Of a DNA stretch of 64,000 nucleotides, positions 25,250 to 34,666 are shown piece after piece. Under the pieces are notes generated by a model. It searched no databases. It worked only from the letters and a program-made list of their open reading frames with translations, and was not told where the DNA came from. A program made the translations under genes and the position numbers. Source of the DNA: CAINEC01 sp046073825 (lineage in GTDB: Bacteria > Bacteroidota > Bacteroidia > AKYH767-A > OLB10); assembly GCA_046073825.1 (NCBI GenBank), contig JBJTMY010000097.1, positions 1 through 64,000 on the forward strand, written 5' to 3'. Each line of letters begins with the position of its first letter. Within the stretch, counting starts at the first letter, position 1.

Positions 25250-27450
25250 AGCTTGATTATTTTTTTTGAACTAATAGAATTATTTTCAATAACATTACAA
25301 ATGTAAACACCCGATTTAAAATTACTAAGGTTTACATCCATGATATTTGTTGTGATCGCGCTTGAAAAAATTTCACGACCAATAATATCTGTGATTTTGA
25401 CTTGGTATTTATGGGTAGGATTAAACTCCTTTATAGACATTTGAAATTCAACTGCGACCGGGTTTGGAAAAACGTCAAATTGCAACGAATTATTGGTTGA
25501 ATTATCGTTTACAGACAACACACTATTTTGCGAATACAACACTACTCCACCACAAGCATTTCCAATCACTAAATCATACTTCCCATCTCCATCCACATCA
25601 TTTGCTGCGGGAAAACTTCTTTGAGGTTCATATATTCCTTGAAACATACTATCCACTAAAGTGAAGTTTCCATTTAAATTTCCATCAATATTATTATAAT
25701 GATATAAGTATCCGCTATAAGAACCAACCAACAACTCATATCCGTTACCGTTATCAAATAAATAAGGTACGCTAAAACCTGCAAACATATTTACTTTCTT
25801 TACATTAACTCCTCCAAAATTTGCAGTAATAAATGAAAAGGTAAAGTTGCCATTGTTTCGGTAATAATTGATATTCCCATTACGCTCTCCAATTAAAATA
25901 TCAATCTGTCCATCATGATCAACATCTATCATTTGAGGAGTTGCATTGCTACCAACATTAATTCCTAAATAGTTAGGAGTCGTTAAAGAAAATACTGCGA
26001 ATCCACCAAGTACCGCATTATTAGTAAATAGATGTAAATTACCACTAGCATCTCCAATTATCATATCATCATCTCCATCACCGTCCATGTCAGCAAAAGA
26101 CAATGATAACCCTATAATTCCACTTGTAGATAATGAAGCAAAATCATCAGTCATGAATGTATAACAATAATTACTACCTGCAGACGTATTTTGATAATAA
26201 GCAATTTTACCTTTTAATACTCCCGCATCTGTTCTGTATTCATTGGCAATTAATAAATCTTTTTTACCATCTGCATTCACGTCAAAGAAAGCAGGATGAG
26301 CCCCTGTTCCGACTTCTACCATTTCATTTACTAACCATTCATTAGTTGTGTAATTAAATACATTCGTTTGATTATTGGTCGTATTCCTATATAACATCAC
26401 ATTTTTATAATCTTCACCAGTATCAAAAAAGTTGGATACGACAAAATCTTTATTCCCATCGTTATCAGCATCAAAATAAAAAGGCGCAGCAACATCGAGC
26501 ATGGTGGCTGGAACATTATAACTTGGGAAGGCAGAGTCTTGTGAACATACATAGGAAGAATCCGGATTTCCACAATTTTGAAGAAACAGCACATTGGGCG
26601 ACAAGACATCTCCATTTAAAATATCCTTATCCCCATCGCCATCTGCATCAAAGGCACATAGCACTGATCCAGCATGTTTTTTCTCTTCAATTTGTGAATT
26701 AGTATTTGATGGGTTTGCAGGCCATAACGGACATGCGGGAATTGGAGGTAAATCAGCCGTGTTGTAAGAACTTTTCAAGGCAAAGTAGCCCCAACATTGA
26801 GGGATATTATACATTAAAAACCCATTTGGACTTCCAGTCGAATCCATTACATAATTTTTATGATATTCTACCCAGCTCCCACTTATGGAAAATGCGAGTA
26901 CATCCATGTCTCCGTCATTGTCAACATCCGACAATGCAGGCATATTCACTCTTGAAACATAGATATTGGTCGGAAAGGTACCATAATGCGTGTATAATTG
27001 AGGAACAACTAAGGTAAATTTTAATCCTTGCCCTAAATTTATATCATTACGATAACATCGAATGCTTGCATTATAGTAGGAAAACAAATCCATGTCACCA
27101 TCATTATCATAATCGTATGATTTTATCCAACCATCCAAATCATTTGGAAATTTAGATACATATTCTGGAGCATAAACGTAAGAGGAAGTTTTATAAATCC
27201 CTTTATTTATAAGTGGCACAATTCGATTATTGGTTGAGCTAAACGCCACTAAATCCATTATTCCATCATTATTCAAATCCATTTCAGCAAATACAGCACT
27301 ATTTAATCCACCACCCCATGCATTATACAATGATTGATTGTTCATATCCATCACATGTACTAAGGTATCTCGAAAAAAGGTTTGCGTTTGCGCATCTACA
27401 AGAGTAGATAAACAGCAAAAAATAAGTGCCCAACAATGTCTTAATTTCAT
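25246..27450 (-). CDS. FG-GAP/VCBS-repeat surface protein with type A T9SS sorting domain (copy 2)
   Basis: A 734-residue secreted protein: signal peptide ending LVDAQ, then about nine calcium-binding FG-GAP/VCBS motifs of the D-x-D-x-D-G-x-x-D sort (DYDNDGDMD, DVDNDGDMD, DADGDGDKD, DADNDGNKD, DVNADGKKD, DMDGDGDDD, DVDHDGQID, DVDGDGKYD), forming an integrin-like propeller, and a C-terminal domain running from FPNPVAVEFQ to KKIIKL that is a type A T9SS sorting signal. It is a paralogue of the gene directly upstream, motif by motif, and overlaps it by 4 nt. Ca-dependent adhesion or polymer binding is the usual inference; no enzyme domain is seen. Confidence 0.92.
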   Translation of the reverse strand: MKLRHCWALIFCCLSTLVDAQTQTFFRDTLVHVMDMNNQSLYNAWGGGLNSAVFAEMDLNNDGIMDLVAFSSTNNRIVPLINKGIYKTSSYVYAPEYVSKFPNDLDGWIKSYDYDNDGDMDLFSYYNASIRCYRNDINLGQGLKFTLVVPQLYTHYGTFPTNIYVSRVNMPALSDVDNDGDMDVLAFSISGSWVEYHKNYVMDSTGSPNGFLMYNIPQCWGYFALKSSYNTADLPPIPACPLWPANPSNTNSQIEEKKHAGSVLCAFDADGDGDKDILNGDVLSPNVLFLQNCGNPDSSYVCSQDSAFPSYNVPATMLDVAAPFYFDADNDGNKDFVVSNFFDTGEDYKNVMLYRNTTNNQTNVFNYTTNEWLVNEMVEVGTGAHPAFFDVNADGKKDLLIANEYRTDAGVLKGKIAYYQNTSAGSNYCYTFMTDDFASLSTSGIIGLSLSFADMDGDGDDDMIIGDASGNLHLFTNNAVLGGFAVFSLTTPNYLGINVGSNATPQMIDVDHDGQIDILIGERNGNINYYRNNGNFTFSFITANFGGVNVKKVNMFAGFSVPYLFDNGNGYELLVGSYSGYLYHYNNIDGNLNGNFTLVDSMFQGIYEPQRSFPAANDVDGDGKYDLVIGNACGGVVLYSQNSVLSVNDNSTNNSLQFDVFPNPVAVEFQMSIKEFNPTHKYQVKITDIIGREIFSSAITTNIMDVNLSNFKSGVYICNVIENNSISSKKIIKL

Positions 27451-29618
27451 AACTTAATTATTTTTTTTGAATATATCCTTTCACCTTGCTTCACTGATAA
27501 AAGGTAGGTACCCAATTGCATTTTACTTGTATCAATTTGTTTGTAATCTTCATTTATATCACATGACCAAACTATTTTACCAAGTACATCAATCAGCTCT
27601 AATTTAGCATTTTTTATTGGAGCTTTAAACTTTAGGAATAGAACATTTTCTGAAATTAAAGGATTAGGAGAAACATCAAAATACAAATCGGATGTTTGAG
27701 TTTCTAAAACACCATTGTTTAACTGTCCTAAATAACCTCTGATTCCACCAGCCCCATTTCCGATTAATAAATCATTTATTCCATCTTGATTATAATCTGC
27801 TATCGCTAATGTTGCTCGCTTTGGTTCATAAATTTGTTCATACATGGAATCTACCAAGGTAAAAGCTCCTGTAAGATTATTATCAATGTTTTGATAATGA
27901 AATATCGTTCCTTTTTCACAACCCACTAATAACTCATATCCATTACCGTTATCAAACATTACAGGTGAACTATACCCTGTGATTGAATTTGGCGAGGTGA
28001 CATTTACATTACCAAAGTTTGCAGAAACTAAATTAAATGTTAATGTACTACCTACTGAATTGTTTTTATAAAAATTCAAAACACCACTTCTTTCTCCAAT
28101 CAACAAATCATTTTTTCCATCCCTATCTACATCTATAATTTGAGGTATCGAATTATTGCCCACATCAATCGATTGAAAATAAGGCCCGGCAAAAACAAAA
28201 TTGGCGGATGATCCAACCGAATTATTTTTATAATAAATTAAAGAACCATCCGCATTTCCTAATATTAAATCATCGTCTCCATCACCGTCTATGTCACCAA
28301 AAGCAGGGCTTAATCCAAACTGGCCAAGAGAACTTAAATTCAACCAATCGGAAGTTAAAAACTCAAAAGAAGTTACTGCTCCAACAGAAGTATTTAAATA
28401 AACACTTAAAGTAGAATATTGTAAATTTGGATTTGCATTATATGCATAATCATTGCCAATAACAAGATCTTTTCTTCCGTCTCCATTCACATCAAAAAAA
28501 CTAACGTTTGCGGATGTCCCCACATCAATCATCTCGTCAATCATAAAATTATTTTTTACAAATGAAAAAACATTCTGACAGTTACTCCCAATATTTTTAT
28601 AAAAATGAACATTCCTTAAATCCTCCCCAACGGTGGCAAACGGAGTAACTAATAAATCATTTATCGAATCTCCATCAGCATCTAAATAAAAAGCGGCTGG
28701 AAGATTTTGTAAATTCACATTCACATTATAACTCGGGAAAACGGTGTCTTGTTGAACAATCAAGGCCGAATCAGGAGTGCCTCCATTTTTCAAAAACAGA
28801 AGGTTTGATCCTAAAATATCTCCATTAATGATGTCCGCATCTCCATCACAATCTTCATCTAACACCGTTAATACAGAACCAGAATGTAAATGACTTTCAC
28901 GATTTGTTACACAGTTTTGATTTAGCAAGGCGGTGTTTGTTAATCCGCTCAACCTAAAATGTCCCCAACAATCAGGTTCAACTTTATATAAAAGCTGATT
29001 ACAAACACCAAGCGAGTCCATGGAGTAATTTTTATGAAATTCAATAAAATTACCTGAATTTGTAAATGTGAGAATATCCATATCCCCATCATTGTCCACA
29101 TCATCAAACGCTGACAAATTTACCTGAGTACTAAAAATCGGAGAAACACCAGAAGCATATTGACTATTAATTTGAGATGTATATAGTGAAAAACTCAATC
29201 CCGAATTAATCGTAAAATCGTTTTCCCAAATACCAATAGAATTATTAAAATAGGTCATTAAATCCAAATCACCATCGCAATCAAAATCATAGCTACTTAC
29301 CCAATCATGTAGTGGGGGAATTTTAGAGATATAAGAAGGTGCATATTCATACTTCATAACAGCATTTGCATTGAACAAGAAAGTAGAAATTCGATTTCCT
29401 ACCCGATCCAAAACAAGTAAATCATTAAAACTATCGCCATTTAAGTCAATCCGACAAAAGACAGGACTATTAAATCCCCCACACATGGGCATCAGGAGCG
29501 AATCGCCATTCCTAACAACAACTACTGATGTATCCAAAACGTAATGCGTTCCAGATTGAGCAATTGATGAATAAGAAATAATTAAAAAAACAAGGATTGC
29601 AGAAATCCTTCTTTGCAT
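27447..29618 (-). CDS. FG-GAP/VCBS-repeat surface protein with type A T9SS sorting domain (copy 1)
   Basis: A 723-residue paralogue of the next gene, with the same order of parts: signal peptide (ending SSIAQ), nine D-x-D-x-D-G motifs (for example DFDCDGDLD, DVDNDGDMD, DEDCDGDAD, DVNGDGRKD, DIDGDGDDD, DVDRDGKND, DYNQDGIND), and a type A sorting domain from SPNPLISENV to KKIIKL. The two proteins have clearly diverged, so the duplication is not recent. First gene of a five-gene operon; a weak -7 candidate (TATCTTTA on the minus strand) lies about 30 nt upstream. Function inferred as surface binding. Confidence 0.92.
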   Translation of the reverse strand: MQRRISAILVFLIISYSSIAQSGTHYVLDTSVVVVRNGDSLLMPMCGGFNSPVFCRIDLNGDSFNDLLVLDRVGNRISTFLFNANAVMKYEYAPSYISKIPPLHDWVSSYDFDCDGDLDLMTYFNNSIGIWENDFTINSGLSFSLYTSQINSQYASGVSPIFSTQVNLSAFDDVDNDGDMDILTFTNSGNFIEFHKNYSMDSLGVCNQLLYKVEPDCWGHFRLSGLTNTALLNQNCVTNRESHLHSGSVLTVLDEDCDGDADIINGDILGSNLLFLKNGGTPDSALIVQQDTVFPSYNVNVNLQNLPAAFYLDADGDSINDLLVTPFATVGEDLRNVHFYKNIGSNCQNVFSFVKNNFMIDEMIDVGTSANVSFFDVNGDGRKDLVIGNDYAYNANPNLQYSTLSVYLNTSVGAVTSFEFLTSDWLNLSSLGQFGLSPAFGDIDGDGDDDLILGNADGSLIYYKNNSVGSSANFVFAGPYFQSIDVGNNSIPQIIDVDRDGKNDLLIGERSGVLNFYKNNSVGSTLTFNLVSANFGNVNVTSPNSITGYSSPVMFDNGNGYELLVGCEKGTIFHYQNIDNNLTGAFTLVDSMYEQIYEPKRATLAIADYNQDGINDLLIGNGAGGIRGYLGQLNNGVLETQTSDLYFDVSPNPLISENVLFLKFKAPIKNAKLELIDVLGKIVWSCDINEDYKQIDTSKMQLGTYLLSVKQGERIYSKKIIKL

Positions 29619-29691
29619 ATTCGTTTGGGGTTTGTGTGATGTAAAGATAAATAAACATTCTTATTAAAAATTAGCATTAACATTTGATTCT

Positions 29692-29699
29692 TACCTTTG
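29692..29699 (+). promoter_or_regulatory. Candidate -7 element of the yajQ-family gene
   Basis: TACCTTTG, full TAnnTTTG match, 15 nt before the ATG at 29715; it includes the alternative upstream start at 29697, which argues against that start. Confidence 0.5.
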
Positions 29700-29714
29700 A
29701 ACAAAATAAAATTT

Positions 29715-30206
29715 ATGGCCTCTTTTGACATAGTAAGCGAAGTTGATTTGCAAAAACTTGATAATGCAATTAATGTAACAGTGAAAGAATTTAGCAACCG
29801 TTTTGATTTTCATGGATCCAAAACCACGTTAGAATTAGATAAGAAAACACTAACACTTTTGCTCATTACAGAAAATGAGATGCGAGTAAAATCGGTGGTT
29901 GATATTCTGATTTCCCGAATGATGAAGCAAGGGCTCGATAGTAACTGTTTGGATTTAGGTAAAGACGAATACGCTTCGGGAAATATGATTCGCAAAGAAA
30001 TCAAAGTAAAACAAGGCATCGATAAAGAGGCCGCTAAGAAAATTGTTAAGATTATAAAGGATGCGGGCTTTAAAGTACAAGCCTCCATTATGGATGATCA
30101 AATCCGTGTATCAGGCAAAAAACTAGACGAATTACAAGCGGTAATCGGCAAGGTGCGCAGTAGCGAATTAGACCTTTCTTTACAATTTAATAATTTTAGA
30201 AGTTAA
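29715..30206 (+). CDS. yajQ: YajQ-family nucleotide-binding protein
   Basis: A 163-residue cytosolic protein of exactly the usual family length, opening with MASFDIVSEVDLQKLDNAIN and ending with the LDLSLQFNNFR motif. YajQ proteins have two ferredoxin-like folds; a homologue in Xanthomonas binds cyclic di-GMP, and others bind tRNA or GTP, so the ligand here is open. The ATG at 29715 is chosen over a start at 29697 because of family length and the overlapping promoter element. Monocistronic; no strong terminator follows, only a loop-poor AAGTTAATTAACTT before a short T run. Confidence 0.93.
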   Translation: MASFDIVSEVDLQKLDNAINVTVKEFSNRFDFHGSKTTLELDKKTLTLLLITENEMRVKSVVDILISRMMKQGLDSNCLDLGKDEYASGNMIRKEIKVKQGIDKEAAKKIVKIIKDAGFKVQASIMDDQIRVSGKKLDELQAVIGKVRSSELDLSLQFNNFRS

Positions 30207-30426
30207 TTAACTTTTTGACAACATCGAGCAACAGAGGAACATGAAATAAGCGTTAAATTTCTCAATTTCAATCGTTTTGTATTCATACATAATGTAACAC
30301 AACTTTCAATTATTGACAATACCATTGCGAAGTATTGCGTTAGTGGTTTTTTAGTTCAACTGAATTAATTATTATTGTGGTTCTCAAATTAAAATTAAAA
30401 TCAAAAAACAAAACAAAGTCATTCTT

Positions 30427-31227
30427 ATGAGTCAGAAAAAATCAGGAGGATTACATAGCATATTAGCTGCTATTGTTATTCCAGCAGCTTTGGTGATTGC
30501 TGTATTAATCTTCAAATTTGTGTTGGGAAATCCAGCGAACTTCCAGGATAACAATCCTGAATTAAATCCGTTACCAGGAAACTTCTTAGGCATCATTTAT
30601 AAAGGGGGATTCATTGTTCCTATTTTGATGTCTTTATTGTTAATCACTATTGTATTTGTAATTGAGCGATTTATCACTATTGGCAAGTCAAAAGGAGCTG
30701 GACGTGTAGACTCTTTCATTCACAATGTTAGACAATCATTAGCTACTGGCGATTTGAACGGTGCTGTTGCTGCTTGTAACAAGCAAAAAGGATCTATCGC
30801 AGCAGTAGTTTTAGCTGGGGTAAATGCTTATCAGCAAATGTCGAAAGACACTACATTGGACAAAGAACACAAGGTTGCCTCTATTCAAAAAGAAATTGAA
30901 GAAGCTACAACTTTAGAACTTCCGATGTTATCAAAGAACTTAATTATAATCTCTACAATTGCTTCTATCGCAACCCTTATGGGACTATTAGGAACTGTAT
31001 TCGGTATGATTAGAGCATTTGCTGCGTTAGCCCAAGCAGGTTCGCCTGATGCTACCGCTCTTGCAACGGGTATTTCTGAAGCCTTAATTAATACTGCATT
31101 CGGTATCGGAACTTCTGCAATTGCTATCATTTTCTATAACTACTTTACAAACAAAATCGATTCTATCACTTACGGAATTGATGAAGCAGGTTATAGCATT
31201 GTTCAAACATTTACATCAAAACACTAA
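30427..31227 (+). CDS. exbB: ExbB/TolQ/MotA-family proton channel protein
   Basis: A 266-residue inner-membrane protein. A membrane helix near 15-35 precedes the family core: a second helix (~60-80), a cytoplasmic region (~85-160) and two helices near 165-190 and 205-230, with LMGLLGTVFGMIRAF and the ALINTAFGIG segment that lines the channel. It couples the proton motive force to the outer membrane via ExbD and TonB. A 220-nt gap upstream holds its promoter but I see no clear consensus there. It leads the exbB-exbD-exbD-tonB run. Confidence 0.93.
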   Translation: MSQKKSGGLHSILAAIVIPAALVIAVLIFKFVLGNPANFQDNNPELNPLPGNFLGIIYKGGFIVPILMSLLLITIVFVIERFITIGKSKGAGRVDSFIHNVRQSLATGDLNGAVAACNKQKGSIAAVVLAGVNAYQQMSKDTTLDKEHKVASIQKEIEEATTLELPMLSKNLIIISTIASIATLMGLLGTVFGMIRAFAALAQAGSPDATALATGISEALINTAFGIGTSAIAIIFYNYFTNKIDSITYGIDEAGYSIVQTFTSKH

Positions 31228-31247
31228 TTCAATTAATTTAGATCCGT

Positions 31248-31892
31248 ATGCCAAAAGTAAAAATGCCCAAAAACAGTCCATCGTTGGATATGACTCCAAT
31301 GGTTGACTTGGCATTCCTACTGGTTACGTTCTTTATGTTAACCACCCAGTTTCGTCCAGACGAACCTGTGGTAGTTGACTCACCCTCTTCAATTTCAGAA
31401 AAAATTCTTCCTGAAAATGTTATGTTGGTGACCATTGATTCTGCGGGCCGAGTTTTCTTCAATTTAGAAGGAAAGGAGCTAAGAAAGAATATGCTTAGCC
31501 AAATGAGTGCTAAGTATGGTGTAAAGTTCGACGAGAATGAAACAAATCGTTTTGCAGTAATGGCAACCTTCGGGATGACAGTACAGCAATTAAAGCAATA
31601 CTTACCATTGGATGAAATGGAAAGAAAGAATTTTATGAAGAAAAGTATGGGAATTCCTTATGATTCTTTAAACAATCAACTAGGCGACTGGATTCGATTT
31701 GGTCGTTTGGCTGATGCTCAAAATTCTAACGGACAACCTTTGGACAAAGACAAAGCTTTGCGATTTGCCATTAAAGGGGATGCAAATGCGAAATATACTG
31801 CTATCAAGAGAGTTATTGAGGTTTTTCAAGAAATGAAAGTGAACCGATTTAACCTTGTTACTACCTTAGAACAAAGTCCTACTAATATTTAA
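31248..31892 (+). CDS. exbD: Biopolymer transport protein ExbD (first copy)
   Basis: A 214-residue ExbD. The single membrane helix has the signature DMTPMVDLAFLLVTFFML; D20 is the conserved aspartate that carries protons. A periplasmic domain of ~180 residues follows, longer than in enterobacteria. It lies 20 nt after exbB and 21 nt before a second exbD; paired ExbD genes are usual in Bacteroidota and may form mixed dimers. Confidence 0.93.
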   Translation: MPKVKMPKNSPSLDMTPMVDLAFLLVTFFMLTTQFRPDEPVVVDSPSSISEKILPENVMLVTIDSAGRVFFNLEGKELRKNMLSQMSAKYGVKFDENETNRFAVMATFGMTVQQLKQYLPLDEMERKNFMKKSMGIPYDSLNNQLGDWIRFGRLADAQNSNGQPLDKDKALRFAIKGDANAKYTAIKRVIEVFQEMKVNRFNLVTTLEQSPTNI

Positions 31893-31913
31893 CCTTTAAC
31901 CAGTCAAAAAGAA

Positions 31914-32540
31914 ATGGCACAAATACAATCCAACGACTCTGACTCGGGTAAAGGCGGGAAACATGGTAAAGTAAGAGCCAAAAAGCAATCTACCCATATC
32001 GATATGACTCCGATGGTAGACCTTGCCTTCCTACTTCTTACCTTTTTTATGTTAACGACCACATTTGGTAAACCCAAAACAATGGAAATTAACATGCCTG
32101 TTAAACCACCTCCAGGGCAGGAAATTAAAAATGAAGTTAATAATGCAATTACAATATTGTTGAGTGGTGATAATAAAATCTATTGGTATTATGGTGAATT
32201 AAAACCTGAAACCAAATTAACACTTACCGATTTCTCAGCTAGTGGAGTACGTAAATTATTTCTTGACTACAACAAACAAGCAGTTGATGAAATAAAAACG
32301 TTAAAAGAAAATGCATTAAAAACGAAAATGAATGAAGACACTTTGAAAAGTCGCGTAGTCGATATCAAAGGTAAAAAGTATGCATTAATGGTACTCGTTA
32401 AAACTGACGATAAAGCCAAGTACAAAAATGTAATCGATATTATAGATGAATTAAATATCTGTTTAATCGGTAAATATGCGTTAGTCGATTTAGACGCGCG
32501 CGAATATGAATTAATTAAAAACTTTCAACCAGGTCAATAA
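31914..32540 (+). CDS. exbD: Biopolymer transport protein ExbD (second copy)
   Basis: A 208-residue ExbD with a longer, charged cytoplasmic N terminus (~1-28) and the same DMTPMVDLAFLLLTFFML helix; the proton-carrying aspartate is D36. It differs enough from the first copy in the periplasmic region to suggest distinct roles or a heterodimer. tonB begins 2 nt after its stop. Confidence 0.93.
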   Translation: MAQIQSNDSDSGKGGKHGKVRAKKQSTHIDMTPMVDLAFLLLTFFMLTTTFGKPKTMEINMPVKPPPGQEIKNEVNNAITILLSGDNKIYWYYGELKPETKLTLTDFSASGVRKLFLDYNKQAVDEIKTLKENALKTKMNEDTLKSRVVDIKGKKYALMVLVKTDDKAKYKNVIDIIDELNICLIGKYALVDLDAREYELIKNFQPGQ

Positions 32541-32542
32541 TT

Positions 32543-33358
32543 ATGTCAAACATACTTGAACCATCATGGGACAATGTGACAAACTCTGACAGAGCTGAAT
32601 TGGTTTTTGAAAATCGCAACAAAGACTTTGGCGCTTATGTAATCCGTAAAGGATATACTAAGACAACAGCGAAGGCTATGTTAATTTCAATAAGCTTTTT
32701 TACCATCTGTATATGTGCACCGGTAATTTACAAGTTAATTTCTGCAAACATTGAAAAAGCAGTTGACAAACCTGTGGAAGTTACCGTTGAACTAAAAGAG
32801 CCACCTCCATTAGATAAAAATGAACCTCCTCCACCTCCTCCGCCTCCTCCACCTCCAACAATTGAAACGGTAAAGTTTACCCCTCCGGTTGTTGTGGATA
32901 AAGAAATTGCCGAAGAAGAGCAGCCACCACCACAGGAAAAATTAAATGAAACTAATGTTGGTGTAGTAACGCAAGAAGGTACAGAAGGCGCAACAGAATT
33001 ACCTCCAGAGCCAGTTGCCGCTGATCCAGATGCAGATAAGGTCTTTACTTATGTAGAGGAAATGCCGGGCTTCCCAAATGGTGGAGAATCTGCTATGTAC
33101 ACGTATATTCAAAAGAATATTCGATATCCTCAAATGGCAGTTGACGCTGATATAACAGGAAAAGTTTTCGTCAACTTCGTGGTAGACCAAAATGGAAATA
33201 TTACAGACGTAAAAGTCTTACGCGGTATTGGTGGCGGATGTGATGAAGAAGCTATCCGAGTAATAAAATCGATGCCTAAGTGGACTCCAGGTAAACAAAA
33301 CGGCAGAACTGTGAAAGTAAGTTTCAACGTTCCTATTTCATTTACATTGAGAAAATAA
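32543..33358 (+). CDS. tonB: TonB-family energy transducer
   Basis: A 271-residue protein with a cytoplasmic N terminus (~1-45, including an FENRNKDFGAYVIRKGY segment typical of Bacteroidota TonB), one membrane helix (~46-68), a Pro-rich periplasmic linker (a long run of prolines near 95-106) and a C-terminal TonB domain (YPQMAVDADITGKVFVNFVV, GCDEEAIRVIKSMPKW, VPISFTLRK). It passes energy from ExbB/ExbD to TonB-dependent receptors such as SusC-type importers. A terminator 23 nt downstream ends the core operon, though read-through to the next genes is possible. Confidence 0.95.
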   Translation: MSNILEPSWDNVTNSDRAELVFENRNKDFGAYVIRKGYTKTTAKAMLISISFFTICICAPVIYKLISANIEKAVDKPVEVTVELKEPPPLDKNEPPPPPPPPPPPTIETVKFTPPVVVDKEIAEEEQPPPQEKLNETNVGVVTQEGTEGATELPPEPVAADPDADKVFTYVEEMPGFPNGGESAMYTYIQKNIRYPQMAVDADITGKVFVNFVVDQNGNITDVKVLRGIGGGCDEEAIRVIKSMPKWTPGKQNGRTVKVSFNVPISFTLRK

Positions 33359-33380
33359 ATGTAGCTATTACTGCATATCG

Positions 33381-33416
33381 AAAGAGCCCTGACTATATTG
33401 GGGCTCTTTTATTTTT
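33381..33416 (+). terminator. Terminator after tonB
   Basis: AAAGAGCCC (33381-33389) pairs with GGGCTCTTT (33401-33409) around an 11-nt loop, followed by TATTTTT. It separates the exb/tonB core from the downstream membrane-protein/PstS-like/TPR genes. Confidence 0.8.
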
Positions 33417-33453
33417 AATCTGTTTTGACTTTATTCGTTTAGTGATGTTTTTG

Positions 33454-33461
33454 TAGTTTTG
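33454..33461 (+). promoter_or_regulatory. Candidate -7 element of the small membrane protein/PstS-like/TPR genes
   Basis: TAGTTTTG, full TAnnTTTG match, 25 nt before the TTG start at 33487. Confidence 0.45.
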
Positions 33462-33486
33462 TATCTTATTAAAACAATAAAAACAA

Positions 33487-33717
33487 TTGAAAGGAAATAA
33501 AATACTTTTTTATGTAACAGCCGCCATGTCGGCGTTATATCCCATTGTCGGAATTTATATTCTATTAGCACCTAATGTTGAAATACTATTGCCAGGAAAC
33601 AAACGTTATTTAATTGGAAGTATGCTTTTGATATACGGTGTATTTCGTTTTTTCAGATTAAAATCGATGAAGAAAAACATGGACAATGTGGAACAACCAA
33701 CTAATAGTAGTGAATGA
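33487..33717 (+). CDS. Small two-helix membrane protein, TTG start
   Basis: A 76-residue protein with two predicted membrane helices (about 6-29 and 39-57) and a charged C-terminal tail. An in-frame stop lies three codons upstream, so translation must begin at the TTG at 33487 or at an internal ATG that would remove half of the first helix; TTG is preferred. It is followed within 9 nt by the PstS-like gene. I do not recognise the family; its place behind exb/tonB suggests an accessory envelope role. Confidence 0.65.
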   Translation: MKGNKILFYVTAAMSALYPIVGIYILLAPNVEILLPGNKRYLIGSMLLIYGVFRFFRLKSMKKNMDNVEQPTNSSE

Positions 33718-33726
33718 TATAAGTTT

Positions 33727-34656
33727 ATGAATAAATCTTTTTTTTACCTCGCCTTATTATTAGCTACTTCATGTGGTACAGATTTCAAAAAACCTTATAG
33801 TGATACACCTACTTCTGGTATAGTTAAAATCACATCGGACGAAACCTTTCAACCATTAATTGATTCTGAAAAAGACACATTCATGGGTTTATATAAATAT
33901 GCCCAAGTGAATATTTCTCATAAATCAGAGGCTGATTGTTTTAAGGATTTAATCAATGATTCTGCAAAGACAATTGTAGTTAGTCGTCAATTAAATGAAA
34001 AAGAGAAGTTTTATTTCCACTCTAGAAATTTGATTCCTATAACCACTAAAATAGCACTTGATGCAATTGCAATTGTGGTTAATAAAGACAATCCGGATAG
34101 CCTTTTAAATACCAAACAATTAACATCGATTTTATCAGGAGAGTATTCCAATTGGAATCAAGTTTACAGCAATTCAAAATTGGGCAAAATCTCTGTAGTA
34201 TTCGACAATAACGGATCAAGTAATGTTCGTTACCTAAAAGACAACTTGCTAAAAGGATCGGCGTTATCCTCCAATTGTTTTGCCTCCCAATCTAATCCTG
34301 GAGTTATCAAATTTGTTGAGGAAAACAAAAACGCCATTGGAATTATTGGAGTTTCTTGGATTAGTGATTTTGACGACAAAACCACTCAGGGATTCCTTTC
34401 AAGAGTAAAAGTGCTGGATTTAACCACATCAGACCATCCAGTTTATCCAGATGATTATTACAAACCATATCAGGCCTATATTGCATTATCGCAATATCCT
34501 CTCATCAGAGAAGTTTATATGATAAATAGAGAAGGACGCGCAGGATTGGGAACTGGTTTTGTTTCATTTGTTGCAGGAGATGCTGGACAACGAATAATTA
34601 GAATGGCCGGATTATTGCCTGCCACAATGCCAGTTAGATTAATTAAAACAGAGTAA
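33727..34656 (+). CDS. PstS-like substrate-binding lipoprotein
   Basis: A 309-residue lipoprotein (signal ending LLATSC, C16) of the phosphate-binding PstS group. The DNNGSSNVRYLKD segment corresponds to the phosphate-binding SGT/NGSS loop, and the C-terminal GIIGVSWISD, YMINREGR and GTGFVSFVAGDAGQRIIRMAG regions are typical. No PstABC transporter genes are nearby, so phosphate import is doubtful; Bacteroidota place this gene next to exb/tonB, pointing to an envelope sensing or assembly role. Ligand unknown. Confidence 0.82.
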   Translation: MNKSFFYLALLLATSCGTDFKKPYSDTPTSGIVKITSDETFQPLIDSEKDTFMGLYKYAQVNISHKSEADCFKDLINDSAKTIVVSRQLNEKEKFYFHSRNLIPITTKIALDAIAIVVNKDNPDSLLNTKQLTSILSGEYSNWNQVYSNSKLGKISVVFDNNGSSNVRYLKDNLLKGSALSSNCFASQSNPGVIKFVEENKNAIGIIGVSWISDFDDKTTQGFLSRVKVLDLTTSDHPVYPDDYYKPYQAYIALSQYPLIREVYMINREGRAGLGTGFVSFVAGDAGQRIIRMAGLLPATMPVRLIKTE

Positions 34657-34666
34657 AATAATAAAT

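Noticed and set aside
30202..30215. AAGTTAATTAACTT followed by T as a terminator of yajQ
   Set aside because: The palindrome leaves only 5 base pairs of A/T-rich stem around the stop codon; too weak to call.
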